A stretch of 64,000 bases of DNA from Castellaniella sp047971665. Lineage in GTDB: Bacteria > Pseudomonadota > Gammaproteobacteria > Burkholderiales > Burkholderiaceae_B. The first letter of the stretch is position 1; each line of letters begins with the position of its first letter. Of this stretch, positions 16,376 through 25,400 are shown one piece after another. The notes under the pieces were generated by a model. It was not told the DNA's origin and made no database searches. It saw nothing but the letters and a program-made list of their open reading frames with translations. The stretch is from the NCBI RefSeq assembly GCF_047971665.1, contig NZ_JBKEAA010000007.1:6317-70316 (forward strand), in the 5' to 3' direction. The position numbers were made by a program, and so were the translations under genes.

Positions 16376-17116
16376 TCAGTCACGCGGCGCCTCGGAGGCT
16401 TCGCGGCGCGGCTCCAGCGGCTCGCCTCGTGCCAGTCGCTCTGTATTGGAGACCCCCGTGTGGCGCACATCGTCACCGCGCACCATGTAGATGACCCGCT
16501 CGGCCATGTTCTTTGCATGGTCGCCGATACGCTCGAGCGCGCGGGCGATGAAGATCAGATCGATGGATCGTGAGATCGTGCGCGGATCCTCGATCATGTA
16601 GGTGATGATGTGGCGCAGCGAGGCCTTCCATTCCTTGTCCACGTCCTTGTCGTTGCGCACGACCTGAGCAGCGGCGACGGGATCCTCCCGGGCGAAGGCA
16701 TCCAGCGCCGCGCGGATCATGCCGGCCACCGCGTCGGCCATGTGCCGCAATTCGACCACCGGTTCGTAGGACGTATCAGCCTCATGGAGACGGCGGGCGA
16801 CCTTGGCGATCTTTTCGGCCTCGTCGCCGCAACGCTCCATGTCGGTCAGCATCTTGGACACCGACAGCAGCAGGCGCAGATCCCCCGCCGTGGGCTGATT
16901 GCGGGCGATCAGCTGGCTGATGCGCCCATCGATGTCGATCTCGAGCTGATTGACCTGCCGCTCGTGCTCGCGAACCCGGTCCACCAGTTGCAGCTCGCCC
17001 CTGGACAGGGCGCGGATGCCATCCAGCACCATGGACTCGACCAGCCCGCCCATCTGCAGAAACATGGAGCGGGTCATTTCGAGTTCGCTGTGAAATTGCT
17101 TGTTGGTGTGTTCCAA
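16376..17116 (-). CDS. phoU: Phosphate signalling complex accessory protein PhoU
   Basis: The product is 246 aa with a TTG start at 17116, giving MEHTNKQFHSELEMTRSMF, the expected PhoU N-terminus. An AGAGG ribosome site sits at proper spacing before it. The two three-helix PhoU repeats are visible; each carries the metal-binding acidic motif, for example DMERCGDEAEKIAK near residue 85 and ERIGDHAKNMAE near 185. PhoU restrains PhoR-PhoB signalling when phosphate is plentiful. No pst genes are in the window, but a Pho box and -10 lie upstream, and a Pit-type transporter is 2 kb away. Confidence 0.95.
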   Translation of the reverse strand: MEHTNKQFHSELEMTRSMFLQMGGLVESMVLDGIRALSRGELQLVDRVREHERQVNQLEIDIDGRISQLIARNQPTAGDLRLLLSVSKMLTDMERCGDEAEKIAKVARRLHEADTSYEPVVELRHMADAVAGMIRAALDAFAREDPVAAAQVVRNDKDVDKEWKASLRHIITYMIEDPRTISRSIDLIFIARALERIGDHAKNMAERVIYMVRGDDVRHTGVSNTERLARGEPLEPRREASEAPRD

Positions 17117-17200
17117 TCCGGGACCTCTGTGTGCCTGCGCGCAGGCGCGTTCAACGATCGCAAAGCGTACCATCACGCCTGCTGCTTGGGAAGGAACCTC

Positions 17201-17234
17201 AGCATAGCAGCGCGATGTGACAGAAACATGACGG
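17201..17234 (-). promoter_or_regulatory. PhoB-dependent promoter of phoU (Pho box and -10)
   Basis: Read on the minus strand, 17234-17217 is CCGTCAT, GTTT, CTGTCAC: two 7-bp PhoB half-sites in the canonical 7-4-7 direct-repeat layout, close to the CTGTCAT consensus. Ten base pairs further, TATGCT (17206-17201) fits the -10 position of PhoB-activated promoters, where the box replaces the -35. The predicted start is about 78 nt before the phoU TTG codon. Confidence 0.75.
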
Positions 17235-17262
17235 TCGCCGCCGCGTCAGGGCGCTTCCGTCC

Positions 17263-17282
17263 CGATGCGGCCGGCCGCATCG
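17263..17282 (-). terminator. Hairpin downstream of rpiA
   Basis: A perfect 20-bp palindrome (CGATGCGGCC and its complement with no loop bases) lies 7 bp past the rpiA stop. There is no T tract, so it is either a weak intrinsic terminator or a 3'-end stabilising hairpin separating rpiA from the phoU promoter. Confidence 0.45.
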
Positions 17283-17288
17283 ACCGGA

Positions 17289-17975
17289 TCAGTCGCGCAG
17301 CTCCAGCCGCGCCACGCCGGTCCGCCCCGCCACCAGCGCCACCTGGGCTCCAGAAATCGCAAACAGGCCGCAGCAGACCACGCCCGGGATATTGTTGAGC
17401 ACCGCCTCGAATTCCGCCGGATCGCCATAGCGCAGGCCGGAGACATCCAGAATCTGATGACCGTTGTCCGTGGTGAAGCCCTCGCGCAGGCGTGGCTGCC
17501 CGCCCAATTGGCGGACCTCTCGGGCGACGGCCTCGCGCGCCAAGGGAATGACCTCGATCGGCAGCGGAAAGCCGCCCAGCTGCTCAACCAGCTTGGTTTC
17601 ATCCACGATGCAGACAAAGCGATCAGCCACGGAAGCCACGATTTTCTCGCGCGTCAGCGCGCCGCCGCCGCCCTTGATCATATTCAATTGATGGTCGATC
17701 TCATCGGCGCCATCCACGTACAGGGCCAGCGAGCTCACCTCGTTCAGGTCCAGCACCGGAATGCCTGCCGCTGCCAGGCGGCGCGTGCTGCGCTCCGAGC
17801 TCGATACCGCCGCGCGAAAGGCCTGGCGATGCGGGGCGAGCAGATCGATGAAGCGATCCACGGTCGATCCTGTCCCCACACCCAGGATGCTGTCGGGTTG
17901 CAGCTGGGGCAGCACATCGTCGAGGGCGGCTCGGGCCGCCTGTTGCTTGAGTTCGTCCTGTGTGAGCATGGGCAT
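17289..17975 (-). CDS. rpiA: Ribose-5-phosphate isomerase A
   Basis: The product is 228 aa, typical length. Conserved blocks: LGVGTGSTVDRFIDLL near residue 31 (phosphate-binding loop), YVDGADEIDHQLNMIKGGGGALTRE split around residues 86-109 (catalytic Asp/Lys/Glu), and CIVDETKLVEQLG near 120. It interconverts ribose-5-phosphate and ribulose-5-phosphate in the non-oxidative pentose phosphate pathway. It is a single gene between the phoU promoter and the divergent EcsC-family gene. Confidence 0.97.
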   Translation of the reverse strand: MPMLTQDELKQQAARAALDDVLPQLQPDSILGVGTGSTVDRFIDLLAPHRQAFRAAVSSSERSTRRLAAAGIPVLDLNEVSSLALYVDGADEIDHQLNMIKGGGGALTREKIVASVADRFVCIVDETKLVEQLGGFPLPIEVIPLAREAVAREVRQLGGQPRLREGFTTDNGHQILDVSGLRYGDPAEFEAVLNNIPGVVCCGLFAISGAQVALVAGRTGVARLELRD

Positions 17976-18003
17976 CTATATCCAGTGAAGTCGGCAAGGC
18001 CGT

Positions 18004-18034
18004 ATTGTAATGTTCCCCTTTCGGGCGCTGTCAC
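18004..18034 (-). promoter_or_regulatory. Candidate promoter of rpiA
   Basis: On the minus strand GTGACA (18034-18029) and TACAAT (18009-18004) are separated by 19 bp, and the -10 lies about 28 bp before the rpiA ATG. The hexamers match consensus 5/6 each but the spacing is long. Confidence 0.4.
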
Positions 18035-18188
18035 GTCCCTCTTCCGGGAGCGGCCACGAGGTCTTTCTGCCGGGCCGCATCAGAACGGACCGCCGGAGCA
18101 ACAAGACGCGCGCACCGCGCCCGCACGTTCGAGCGCGCGCGTTCCGTTCGATAATAGCCCCGTGTTCATGCAAATCCCAAGATGCCCG

Positions 18189-18998
18189 ATGAATGCCCCC
18201 ATGCTCACCGCTGCCGACCACGAAGCACTGCGACAAGCCCATGCCCTGTTGGAAAATCCTGGGCTGGCCGCGCGCCTCACCAACCTGGTCGGCTCACCCG
18301 TCGAAAGATTCCTGGGCAAGCTGCCCGAAAGCTGGAATGCCCAGCTCGGCCAGGTCACCCGGCTTGCCCTGAGCAAGGCCGCCGACGCCGCGCTGTTCAC
18401 CCTGAACGACAAGCCCGCAGACCAGAGCTCGAACTGGTGGCACAAGATCGGTGCAGCCGCCTCTGGAGGCGTGGGCGGATTCTTCGGTCTGGCCGGGCTG
18501 GCGGTGGAACTGCCGATCTCCACCACGATCATGATGCGTTCGATCGCCGACATTGCCCGCAGCGAAGGCGAGTCGCTCGCCGATCCCGATACCCGGCTGG
18601 CCTGCCTGGAAGTCTTCGCCCTGGGCGGCAAACATGCCTCGGACGACGGCGCGGAAAGCGGCTATTACGTTGTGCGCGCGGCGCTGGCGCGCGCCATCAG
18701 CCAGGCCGCCGAATATGCAGCGGGCAACATTGCCGTTGAAAAAGCAGCGCCTCCCGCCCTGATGCGCCTGATCACCCTGGTGGCCGAACGCTTCGGCATC
18801 CAGATCACGGAAAAAGCCGCCGCCCAGGCCGTCCCCGCCATCGGCGCAGCTGGCGGCGCCCTGATCAACACCCTGTTCATCGATCACTTTCAGGACATGG
18901 CCCGGGGACATTTCATTGTCCGCCGCCTGGACCGGTGCTATGGCGAGGCAACGGTGCGCCAGGTCTACGAAAATCTGAGCAAGGAAAGAGACTCCTGA
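18189..18998 (+). CDS. EcsC family protein
   Basis: The product is 269 aa from the ATG at 18189; ATGs at 18168 and 18201 are in frame and no ribosome site decides between them. The sequence shows the EcsC architecture: an N-terminal helical part, then a Gly-rich block GVGGFFGLAGLAVELPISTTIMMRS split around residues 97-122. A second hydrophobic Gly/Ala block follows (AAQAVPAIGAAGGALINTLF, about 215-234), ending in a FQDMARGHFIVRRLDR motif. EcsC is named after a Bacillus ABC-secretion gene, but its molecular function is unknown. The hydrophobic blocks suggest membrane association. It is transcribed away from rpiA toward the Pit transporter; coupling to phosphate is possible but unproven. Confidence 0.8.
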   Translation: MNAPMLTAADHEALRQAHALLENPGLAARLTNLVGSPVERFLGKLPESWNAQLGQVTRLALSKAADAALFTLNDKPADQSSNWWHKIGAAASGGVGGFFGLAGLAVELPISTTIMMRSIADIARSEGESLADPDTRLACLEVFALGGKHASDDGAESGYYVVRAALARAISQAAEYAAGNIAVEKAAPPALMRLITLVAERFGIQITEKAAAQAVPAIGAAGGALINTLFIDHFQDMARGHFIVRRLDRCYGEATVRQVYENLSKERDS

Positions 18999-19123
18999 TT
19001 TAAAAAGAAAAAATCGGTTTCTTCCGCTGTTCCGGCTGCCCACCGGCGTGGATCGCGCAAGAGAATCCAAATTTTTTGCCACAAATTTGCAATAATTCAG
19101 CGTCTCCCGAACACTCCAATATC

Positions 19124-20599
19124 ATGTTCGATCTATTTTCCGGTCTGACCCTGACGGTCGGACTCAGCCTGGTGCTGGCGCTGGCTCTCGTCCTGGTCTT
19201 TGAATTCATCAACGGCTTTCACGACACGGCCAATGCCGTCGCCACGGTCATCTATACCAAGTCCATGCCACCGCACCTGGCGGTGCTTCTTTCAGGCATC
19301 TGCAACTTCCTGGGGGTGGTGCTCGGCGGCGTGGGAGTGGCCTACGCCATCGTTCACCTGCTGCCGGTGGACCTGCTGCTCAACCTGGAAAGCGGGCGCG
19401 GTCTGGCCATGGTGTTCTCTATGCTGATCGCCGCCATCGCCTGGAACCTCGGCACCTGGTATTTCGGCATTCCCGCCTCCAGCTCGCATGCGCTGATCGG
19501 CGCCATCCTGGGGGTCGGTCTGGCCAACGCCCTGCTGACCGATCTGCCCGTCAGCGTCGGCGTCAACTGGGGCAAGGCCCTCGACATCGGCCTGGCGCTG
19601 ATCATCTCGCCCATCGCCGGTTTCATCGGCGCAGGATTGCTGCTGCTGGGCTTCAAGAAGCTGTTCACCGGCTCGAAGATGCACAAGACGCCCGAACAGC
19701 GCCGCGCCATCGACAACAAAAAACACCCCCCTTTCTGGAACCGGCTGATCCTGGTCCTGTCAGCCATGAGCGTCAGCTTCGTCCATGGTTCCAATGATGG
19801 CCAGAAAGGGATCGGCCTGATCATGCTGGTGCTCATCGGCATCGTCCCCGCCAAATTCGTGCTCGACCCGGCCAGCACGCCCTACCAGATCCAGCGCACC
19901 TACGACGCCGCCGCTCACCTGAGCGACTTCTATCAGCGCAACGCCGCCGCGCTGGGAGATTATCTGTCGCTCGAAGGCCCGCCTCGTGCCCTCCCGCCCC
20001 AGGAATTCCACTGCGATCCGCAGCACACGCTGAACACCATCCAGGCGGTTCGCGGCCATCTGTCCGGCCTGAATTCCTATGACGATCTGCCGCCCGAAAC
20101 ACGCGGACGTGTGCGCCGCTACCTGCTCTGCCTGGACGACACTGCCCGCAAAGTGGCCAGTCTGGGGGAACTGCCCGCCGGTCAGCAGGCCGACCTGCGG
20201 CGCCTGCGGGCCGATCTGAGCACGACGACAGAATACGCGCCGCTCTGGGTGATCGTCGCTGTCGCGATGGCGCTGGGCGTGGGCACCATGGTGGGCTGGC
20301 GCCGCGTGGTGCTGACTGTAGGCGAGAAAATCGGCCGACAGGGCATGACCTATGCTCAGGGCATGGCTGCCCAGATCACCGCCGTCGGAGCCATCGGCGT
20401 GGCCAATGTGTTCAGTCTGCCGGTCTCGACGACGCAGGTGCTGTCGTCCGGCGTGGCCGGCACCATGGTGGCCAACCGCAGCGGCCTGCAGAACAACACG
20501 ATACGCACCATCGTGCTTGCCTGGCTGCTGACATTCCCCGCCTGCATGCTGCTGTCGGCCGGGTTGTTCAGCCTGTCGCTATGGCTGCTGGGCGCCTGA
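19124..20599 (+). CDS. pit: Pit-family inorganic phosphate transporter
   Basis: The product is 491 aa with about ten membrane segments. The two inverted family signatures are present: EFINGFHDTANAVATVIYTK (from about residue 26) and, in the second half, GAIGVANVFSLPVSTTQVLSSG near 438. PASSSHALIGAILGVGLAN and VHGSNDGQKGIGL are further Pit hallmarks. A hydrophilic loop of about 110 residues (roughly 260-370) separates the halves, as in PitA-type proteins. It is a low-affinity, proton-coupled metal-phosphate symporter in the inner membrane. The ATG at 19124 gives the expected start. No Pho box is visible in the 125-bp upstream gap, consistent with constitutive Pit expression. Confidence 0.93.
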   Translation: MFDLFSGLTLTVGLSLVLALALVLVFEFINGFHDTANAVATVIYTKSMPPHLAVLLSGICNFLGVVLGGVGVAYAIVHLLPVDLLLNLESGRGLAMVFSMLIAAIAWNLGTWYFGIPASSSHALIGAILGVGLANALLTDLPVSVGVNWGKALDIGLALIISPIAGFIGAGLLLLGFKKLFTGSKMHKTPEQRRAIDNKKHPPFWNRLILVLSAMSVSFVHGSNDGQKGIGLIMLVLIGIVPAKFVLDPASTPYQIQRTYDAAAHLSDFYQRNAAALGDYLSLEGPPRALPPQEFHCDPQHTLNTIQAVRGHLSGLNSYDDLPPETRGRVRRYLLCLDDTARKVASLGELPAGQQADLRRLRADLSTTTEYAPLWVIVAVAMALGVGTMVGWRRVVLTVGEKIGRQGMTYAQGMAAQITAVGAIGVANVFSLPVSTTQVLSSGVAGTMVANRSGLQNNTIRTIVLAWLLTFPACMLLSAGLFSLSLWLLGA

Positions 20600-20639
20600 G
20601 CGAGGCCCTCCGGTCTCACGGCGCGCCCTTCGCCGCCGC

Positions 20640-21455
20640 CTACCCCGCCGCCTGCCGTTTCCCCGCCTGAATCTGCAGGCGGTTGACCGCCACCACGACC
20701 ACGCCCACGGCCACCATGAACAGAGTGGCCAGCGCGTTGATTTCCGGTTTCAGTCCCAGGCGCACACGGGAAAAGACCTCCAGCGGCAGGGTCGTATAAC
20801 CGGGGCCAGACAGGAAAGAAGCCACCACCACATCATCGAGCGACAGCGTGAACGACAGCAGCCACGCGGCCAGCAAGGCCGGCGTGATCAGCGGCAAAGT
20901 GATCTGGAAAAACACCTGCAGCGGCGGGGCGCCCAGATCCAGGGCCGCCTCCTCCAGCGAGCGGTCCAGATCCCGGACGCGCGACTGGATGATCACGGCA
21001 ACGTAGGCGGTACACAGCGTCACATGTCCCACCCAGATGGTGAACAGGCCATTGCCGTCGGGCCAGCCGAACAGCTTGGACATTTCCACGAACATCAGCA
21101 GCAACGAGATGCCCAGCACCACCTCGGGCATCACCAGCGGCGCGCTGAGCATGCCGATGTACAGGCCAAAGCCCCGGAACCGCCCCATGCGCGCCAGCAC
21201 GTAGCCGGCCCAGGTGCCGATGGCCACGGCGGCAGTGGCCGTCAGTGTCGCGATGAGCAGCGACAGCTTTGCCGCAGACAGCAGCGCCTGGTCCTGAAAC
21301 AGTTCCGCGTACCAGCGCAGCGAAAAGCCCGACCACGAATTCATCAGCGAGGAATCGTTGAAGGAAAACACCATCAGGCAGGCGATGGGCATGTATAGAA
21401 AGCCGTAGCCGGTCACCAGCGCCAGAAACCGGAATCCATTGCCGCCGCGCATCAT
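20640..21455 (-). CDS. potI: Polyamine-type ABC transporter permease (PotI-like)
   Basis: The product is 271 aa with six predicted membrane segments. The binding-protein-dependent permease (EAA) loop reads EAALDLGAPPLQVFFQITLPLI near residue 175; this loop docks on the ATPase. The PotC/PotI type is suggested by the start LVTGYGFLYMPIACLMVFSFNDS. The ATG at 21455 overlaps the potH stop (ATGA). It is last in the potF-potG-potH-potI operon. Putrescine is the likely substrate from binding-protein similarity, but other polyamines are possible. Confidence 0.9.
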   Translation of the reverse strand: MMRGGNGFRFLALVTGYGFLYMPIACLMVFSFNDSSLMNSWSGFSLRWYAELFQDQALLSAAKLSLLIATLTATAAVAIGTWAGYVLARMGRFRGFGLYIGMLSAPLVMPEVVLGISLLLMFVEMSKLFGWPDGNGLFTIWVGHVTLCTAYVAVIIQSRVRDLDRSLEEAALDLGAPPLQVFFQITLPLITPALLAAWLLSFTLSLDDVVVASFLSGPGYTTLPLEVFSRVRLGLKPEINALATLFMVAVGVVVVAVNRLQIQAGKRQAAG

Positions 21456-22357
21456 GGCCGCCCCCCGAGCTGACGCGCCTGGTTGTACTGGAAGATGGAC
21501 AGGGGCACCAGTAACAGCAGAACCATCACGCAAGTCACGGCCGCGGCCATGGGCCAGTCCGCGTTGTTGAAGAATTCGTTCCACATCACGCGGCCCATCA
21601 TCAGCGTGTTCGCACCTCCCAGCATCTCGGGAATGACGTATTCGCCCACCGAAGGAATGAACACCAGCATGGCGCCCGCCACAACACCGGGCATCGACAG
21701 CGGCAGGGTGATCCTCAGAAAGGCGCGCCAGGGCCGCGCGCCCAGGTCATACGCGGCCTCCAGCAGACGGTAGTCCAGCTTGACCAGATTGGCGTACAAC
21801 GGCAGGATGAAGAACGGCAGGTAGGCATAGACCAGGCCGATATAGACGGCCAGATCGGTGCGGTAGATCTCGAGCGGCGCATCGATCAGCCCGAGACTCA
21901 TCAACACGGTATTGAGCAACCCGTCCGCACGCAAGATGCCGACCCAGGCGTAGACACGCAACAGCAGCGAGGTCCAGAACGGCAGGATCACGCCCAGCAA
22001 CAGCAGATTGCGGATTTCCGGCCGTGAACGGGCGATGTAATAGGCCATGGGGTAGCCGATCAGCGCGCAGCAAAGGGTCGTGATCAGGGCCATCTTCACC
22101 GAGTTCAGATACACGGCCGCATACAGGCTGTCGGTGAACAACAGCACATAGCCGCGCAGGTGCAGGGTCAGCGACAGCGCCTGATCCTGCAGGGTAGCGA
22201 TCGGCGTATAGGGCGGAATGCCGAACTGCAGGTCGGAAAAACTGATCTTCAGCACCAGCAGGAACGGGACCAGCAGGAACAGGGCCAGCCAGATGAAAGG
22301 CACGCCGATGGCGAACTGTCGGGCGCTGGGTCGATGATCGGGAAGCTTCAAATGCAT
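21452..22357 (-). CDS. potH: Polyamine-type ABC transporter permease (PotH-like)
   Basis: The product is 301 aa, an inner-membrane permease with about six helices and the EAA loop EAAYDLGARPWRAFLRITLPLS near residue 200. The N-terminus carries a short cytoplasmic stretch before the first helix (FIWLALFLLVPFLLVLKISF), as in PotB/PotH. It pairs with PotI to form the translocation pore. It starts 48 bp after the potG stop and overlaps potI by four bases. Confidence 0.92.
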   Translation of the reverse strand: MHLKLPDHRPSARQFAIGVPFIWLALFLLVPFLLVLKISFSDLQFGIPPYTPIATLQDQALSLTLHLRGYVLLFTDSLYAAVYLNSVKMALITTLCCALIGYPMAYYIARSRPEIRNLLLLGVILPFWTSLLLRVYAWVGILRADGLLNTVLMSLGLIDAPLEIYRTDLAVYIGLVYAYLPFFILPLYANLVKLDYRLLEAAYDLGARPWRAFLRITLPLSMPGVVAGAMLVFIPSVGEYVIPEMLGGANTLMMGRVMWNEFFNNADWPMAAAVTCVMVLLLLVPLSIFQYNQARQLGGRP

Positions 22358-22405
22358 CGGCGGCTCCGGATGCGAAGAATCGATGAAGGCGATGGCTGGC
22401 GACCG

Positions 22406-23512
22406 TCAGGACGCCAGCACCGTCCCGGCGTCATGAGACCAGGTCACGTAGACTTCCTCGTCCACACCGGGCGCGTCGGACTGGCTCCAGTCGAGGCTGG
22501 GCACGCTGGCCTCGATGGACTGTCCGGCATCCAGGCGGATCTGGTAGCGGGCGTAGCTGCCCATCCAGGCGACGTGCGAGACCATGCCGTGCCCCCAGTT
22601 GGATTCGATTTCGGGCGCCTGACGGCCGACGCGGATCTGCTCGGGCCGGATGGAGATGTGGACCTCCATGCCCAGCGGCTCGCTGATCCCGTGACTGACA
22701 TACAGCGGGCGCGACAGCGCATCGGTCTCGATCAGCACGTGATCGGGCTCGTCCACCACGATGGTGCCGGTGAACAGATTGGTGGAACCGATGAAACCGG
22801 CGACAAACCGGGAACTGGGGAAGGTGTAGACATCATGCGGCGTGCCGCACTGGATGATCTGGCCTTCGGTCATGACCGCCAGACGGCTGGCCATGGTCAT
22901 GGCCTCTTCCTGGTCATGCGTGACCATGATGCAGGTGACGCCGACCTGCCCCAGAATTTTCACCAGCTCGATCTGGGTGGCCTGACGGATCTGCTTGTCC
23001 AGCGCCGACATGGGCTCATCGAGCAACAACAGCTTGGGCCGTTTGACCAGGCTGCGCGCCAGGGCCACACGCTGCTGCTGACCACCGGACAGTTGATGGG
23101 GCCTGCGGCGCGCGTAACCCGCCATCTGCACCAGGTCCAGCGCCTCGAACACGCGCTCATGAATCTCATGGCGCGGCACGCCTTCCTGCTTCAGGCCGAA
23201 GGCCACATTGGCCTCGACCGTCATGTGCGGGAACAGCGCATAGGACTGGAACATCATGTTGACCGGCCGCCGGTGCGGCGGCAGGGCCGTGATGTCCTCA
23301 TCGTCCAGGATGATGCGCCCGGACGTGGGCTCCTCGAACCCCGCCAACATGCGCAGCAAGGTCGACTTGCCGCATCCCGAACTGCCCAGCAGGGCGAAAA
23401 TCTCGTGCCGCCGGACCGACAGGGACACGGATTTGACCGCCACCGTGTCGCCAAAGATCTTGACGACGTCCTCCATGCGCACGAAGTCGTCGGCCTCTCC
23501 CTGACGAGGCAT
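22406..23512 (-). CDS. potG: Polyamine-type ABC transporter ATPase (PotG-like)
   Basis: The product is 368 aa. Nucleotide-binding domain: GSSGCGKST (Walker A), FQSYALFPHMTV (Q-loop), LSGGQQQRVALARSL (signature), LLLLDEPMSALD (Walker B), VTHDQEEAMTM (H-loop). The C-terminal TOBE regulatory domain runs from about residue 255. I chose the ATG at 23512, which has a GCAGGAG ribosome site 6 bp upstream. An in-frame ATG at 23530, 2 bp after the potF stop, would add six residues. It energises uptake by PotH/PotI. Confidence 0.93.
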   Translation of the reverse strand: MPRQGEADDFVRMEDVVKIFGDTVAVKSVSLSVRRHEIFALLGSSGCGKSTLLRMLAGFEEPTSGRIILDDEDITALPPHRRPVNMMFQSYALFPHMTVEANVAFGLKQEGVPRHEIHERVFEALDLVQMAGYARRRPHQLSGGQQQRVALARSLVKRPKLLLLDEPMSALDKQIRQATQIELVKILGQVGVTCIMVTHDQEEAMTMASRLAVMTEGQIIQCGTPHDVYTFPSSRFVAGFIGSTNLFTGTIVVDEPDHVLIETDALSRPLYVSHGISEPLGMEVHISIRPEQIRVGRQAPEIESNWGHGMVSHVAWMGSYARYQIRLDAGQSIEASVPSLDWSQSDAPGVDEEVYVTWSHDAGTVLAS

Positions 23513-23532
23513 GCCGCGCTCCTGCCCCATCG

Positions 23533-24630
23533 TCAGCGGCCGGTCTTGAGCTGCGCCCACATTTTCGTCTGCAAGCGCAAAATGTTCAGCGGCTGCGGCT
23601 TGATGACGAACAGCGTGCGGGAGACCTCGGGCAAAGGATAGATCATGGGGTTGTTCGCGACTTCGTCAACCACGTACTTGCGCGCCTCTTTGTTGGCGTT
23701 GGGGTAATACATGGTGTTGGTGATGGCCGCATGGACCTGGGGCGTTTCGATGTAGTTGATGAAGGTGTGCGCCTCATCCACGTGCTCGGCGCTCTTGGGG
23801 ATGGCCATGGTGTCGAACCACACCGGCGCGCCGCCATCGGGAATGTAATAGTCGATGCTGTAGGATTTCTTGGCCTCGCGCGCCCGCGATGAGGCGATCA
23901 TCACATCGCCCGAAAAGCCATAGACCATGCACAGGCCGCCCGAGGCCAGCTCATCGATATAGCCCGAGGAGCTGAACTGGCGCACATAGGGCCGGATGGT
24001 CTTGAGCAGGGCCAGCGCGGCCTCGTAGTCCTTGGGATCGCTGCTGTTTGGATCCTTGCCCAGATAGTGCAACACGGCCGGAAAGACCTGGGCGGCCTCA
24101 TCCAGAATGGAAATGCCGCAGGATTGCAGCTTGGCCGCGTTCTCGGGTTTGAACAGCATGTCCCAGGAATTCAGGGGCGCATCCTCGCCCATGGCCTCGC
24201 GCACCCTGGTGACGTTGTAGCCCAGACCGTTGGTGCCATAGCCCCAGGGAATCAGGTACTGATTGCCGGGATCGACCGAGGCGACCAGCGCCATCAGGTC
24301 CGGATCCAGATATTTCCAGTTGGGGATCTTGGAGCGGTCCAGTTTCTGGAACAGGCCGCCCTGGATCTGGCGCGCGGCATAGTGGGTAGACGGCACGACC
24401 ACGTCGTAGCCGGACTTGCCCGTCAGCAGCTTGGCCTGCAGCGTGTCATTGGTATCGTAGACGTCGTAGCGGATCTTGATGCCGGTGGTTTTCTCAAAAC
24501 CGGACAACGTATCAGGGGCCGTGTATTCAGCCCAGTTATAGACATTGACGACGCGATCCTGTGCGTTTGCCGAGGCCGCGGCAATCAGCGCGGCGGCGGC
24601 CAACAAGGTGTGTACTGTGCCGATTTTCAT
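23533..24630 (-). CDS. potF: Periplasmic putrescine/polyamine-binding protein (PotF-like)
   Basis: The product is 365 aa. A Sec signal peptide runs to about residue 23 (MKIGTVHTLLAAAALIAAASANA, cleaved after ANA). The mature start DRVVNVYNWAEYTAPDTLSGF matches PotD/PotF proteins, as do IPWGYGTNGLGYN near residue 130 and GGAPVWFDTMAIPKSAEH near 270, with ligand-pocket Trp and acidic residues. It captures polyamine in the periplasm and is first in the operon. Its ATG is 14 bp after the Kdo kinase stop, so it may be read from further upstream. Confidence 0.92.
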   Translation of the reverse strand: MKIGTVHTLLAAAALIAAASANAQDRVVNVYNWAEYTAPDTLSGFEKTTGIKIRYDVYDTNDTLQAKLLTGKSGYDVVVPSTHYAARQIQGGLFQKLDRSKIPNWKYLDPDLMALVASVDPGNQYLIPWGYGTNGLGYNVTRVREAMGEDAPLNSWDMLFKPENAAKLQSCGISILDEAAQVFPAVLHYLGKDPNSSDPKDYEAALALLKTIRPYVRQFSSSGYIDELASGGLCMVYGFSGDVMIASSRAREAKKSYSIDYYIPDGGAPVWFDTMAIPKSAEHVDEAHTFINYIETPQVHAAITNTMYYPNANKEARKYVVDEVANNPMIYPLPEVSRTLFVIKPQPLNILRLQTKMWAQLKTGR

Positions 24631-24644
24631 GACATGGATCCCTA

Positions 24645-25340
24645 TCATGGAGGTAAACAACGGGATAATGCATCCCACCACTGCGCTCCCCGCGCGCCGG
24701 CTACCTTAACCAAAGACCGGCGCAGACGCAACCGGTTTTTTCTTGCGTCCGCCGGGGAGACCGGCCCCAGGCGCGCCCGGTCGAAATCGATCAGCCAGAC
24801 ATGGTCGTCTGCATCGAACAGAATGTTGTAGGCGTTCAGGTCCGCGTGCCAGACGCCGGCCGCGTGTATCGCCATGATGGCCTGTGCGACGGCGGCGGGC
24901 TCGGCCCGGTCCAGGCGGCCCGCCAGCGCCTGGGCGCCATCGATCCGTGAAATCAGGATGGCATTGCGGTAAAAAAAGGCGTCCTGACGCCAATAGGCCA
25001 CCCCCAGCGGGTCGGGTACTCGCAGTCCGGCCTGGCGCAGATGCGCCAGCACCCGGACTTCCGCATAAGCGCGCACCCGGGACTCGCCCAGCCACAGATA
25101 GGATTCTCGCCCCAGCCGGGCGCGCAGGCCGCCACGCCGGTAATGACGCAACACGGCGGGGCCATGGCGGCCGTCGACGAACCAGGCAGCCTGCCGGCCG
25201 CCCTCGCCCACCGGGACGGCATCGGGCCGCCGCGCGTCGAACCAGTCCTCACGCGCCAGATCATCAAGAGGCGCAGGCACGCAGAAGGCGCCGCCAGGAA
25301 AACGGTGCGAGGACCATCCCGGCGGAATGCAATTGATCAT
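24645..25340 (-). CDS. kdkA: 3-deoxy-D-manno-octulosonic acid (Kdo) kinase
   Basis: The product is 231 aa of the KdkA/eukaryotic-kinase-like fold. Key blocks: VLRHYRRGGLRARLGRESYLW split around residue 63, an E-V-R-V-L-A-H-L helix near 93, the catalytic loop HADLNAYNILFD near 165, and the metal-binding LIDFDRARLG near 182. KdkA phosphorylates Kdo of lipid A-Kdo at the inner membrane, as in Haemophilus and Bordetella, whose LPS has a single phosphorylated Kdo. Together with the glycosyltransferase cassette at 1-7 kb it supports that LPS type. Palindromic element copies lie directly upstream. Confidence 0.9.
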   Translation of the reverse strand: MINCIPPGWSSHRFPGGAFCVPAPLDDLAREDWFDARRPDAVPVGEGGRQAAWFVDGRHGPAVLRHYRRGGLRARLGRESYLWLGESRVRAYAEVRVLAHLRQAGLRVPDPLGVAYWRQDAFFYRNAILISRIDGAQALAGRLDRAEPAAVAQAIMAIHAAGVWHADLNAYNILFDADDHVWLIDFDRARLGPVSPADARKNRLRLRRSLVKVAGARGAQWWDALSRCLPP

Positions 25341-25350
25341 TCATGTCTCC

Positions 25351-25374
25351 TCGGATTCGATCGGCATGGAACAG
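25351..25374 (+). repeat. Partial copy of the dispersed element (left hairpin arm)
   Basis: A 24-bp exact direct repeat of 25417-25440, covering the spacer, outer stem and most of the inner left stem (starts TCGGATTCG, ends GGAACAG). The right arm is missing. It sits 11 bp upstream of the Kdo kinase ATG, so any structure here is in that gene's leader. Confidence 0.75.
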
Positions 25375-25400
25375 CACCACATGAAGCATCTCTCCACCTC

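Noticed and set aside
17265..18998. 577-codon version of the EcsC-family gene
   Set aside because: The first 300 codons are antisense to rpiA and have no family similarity; start placed at 18189.
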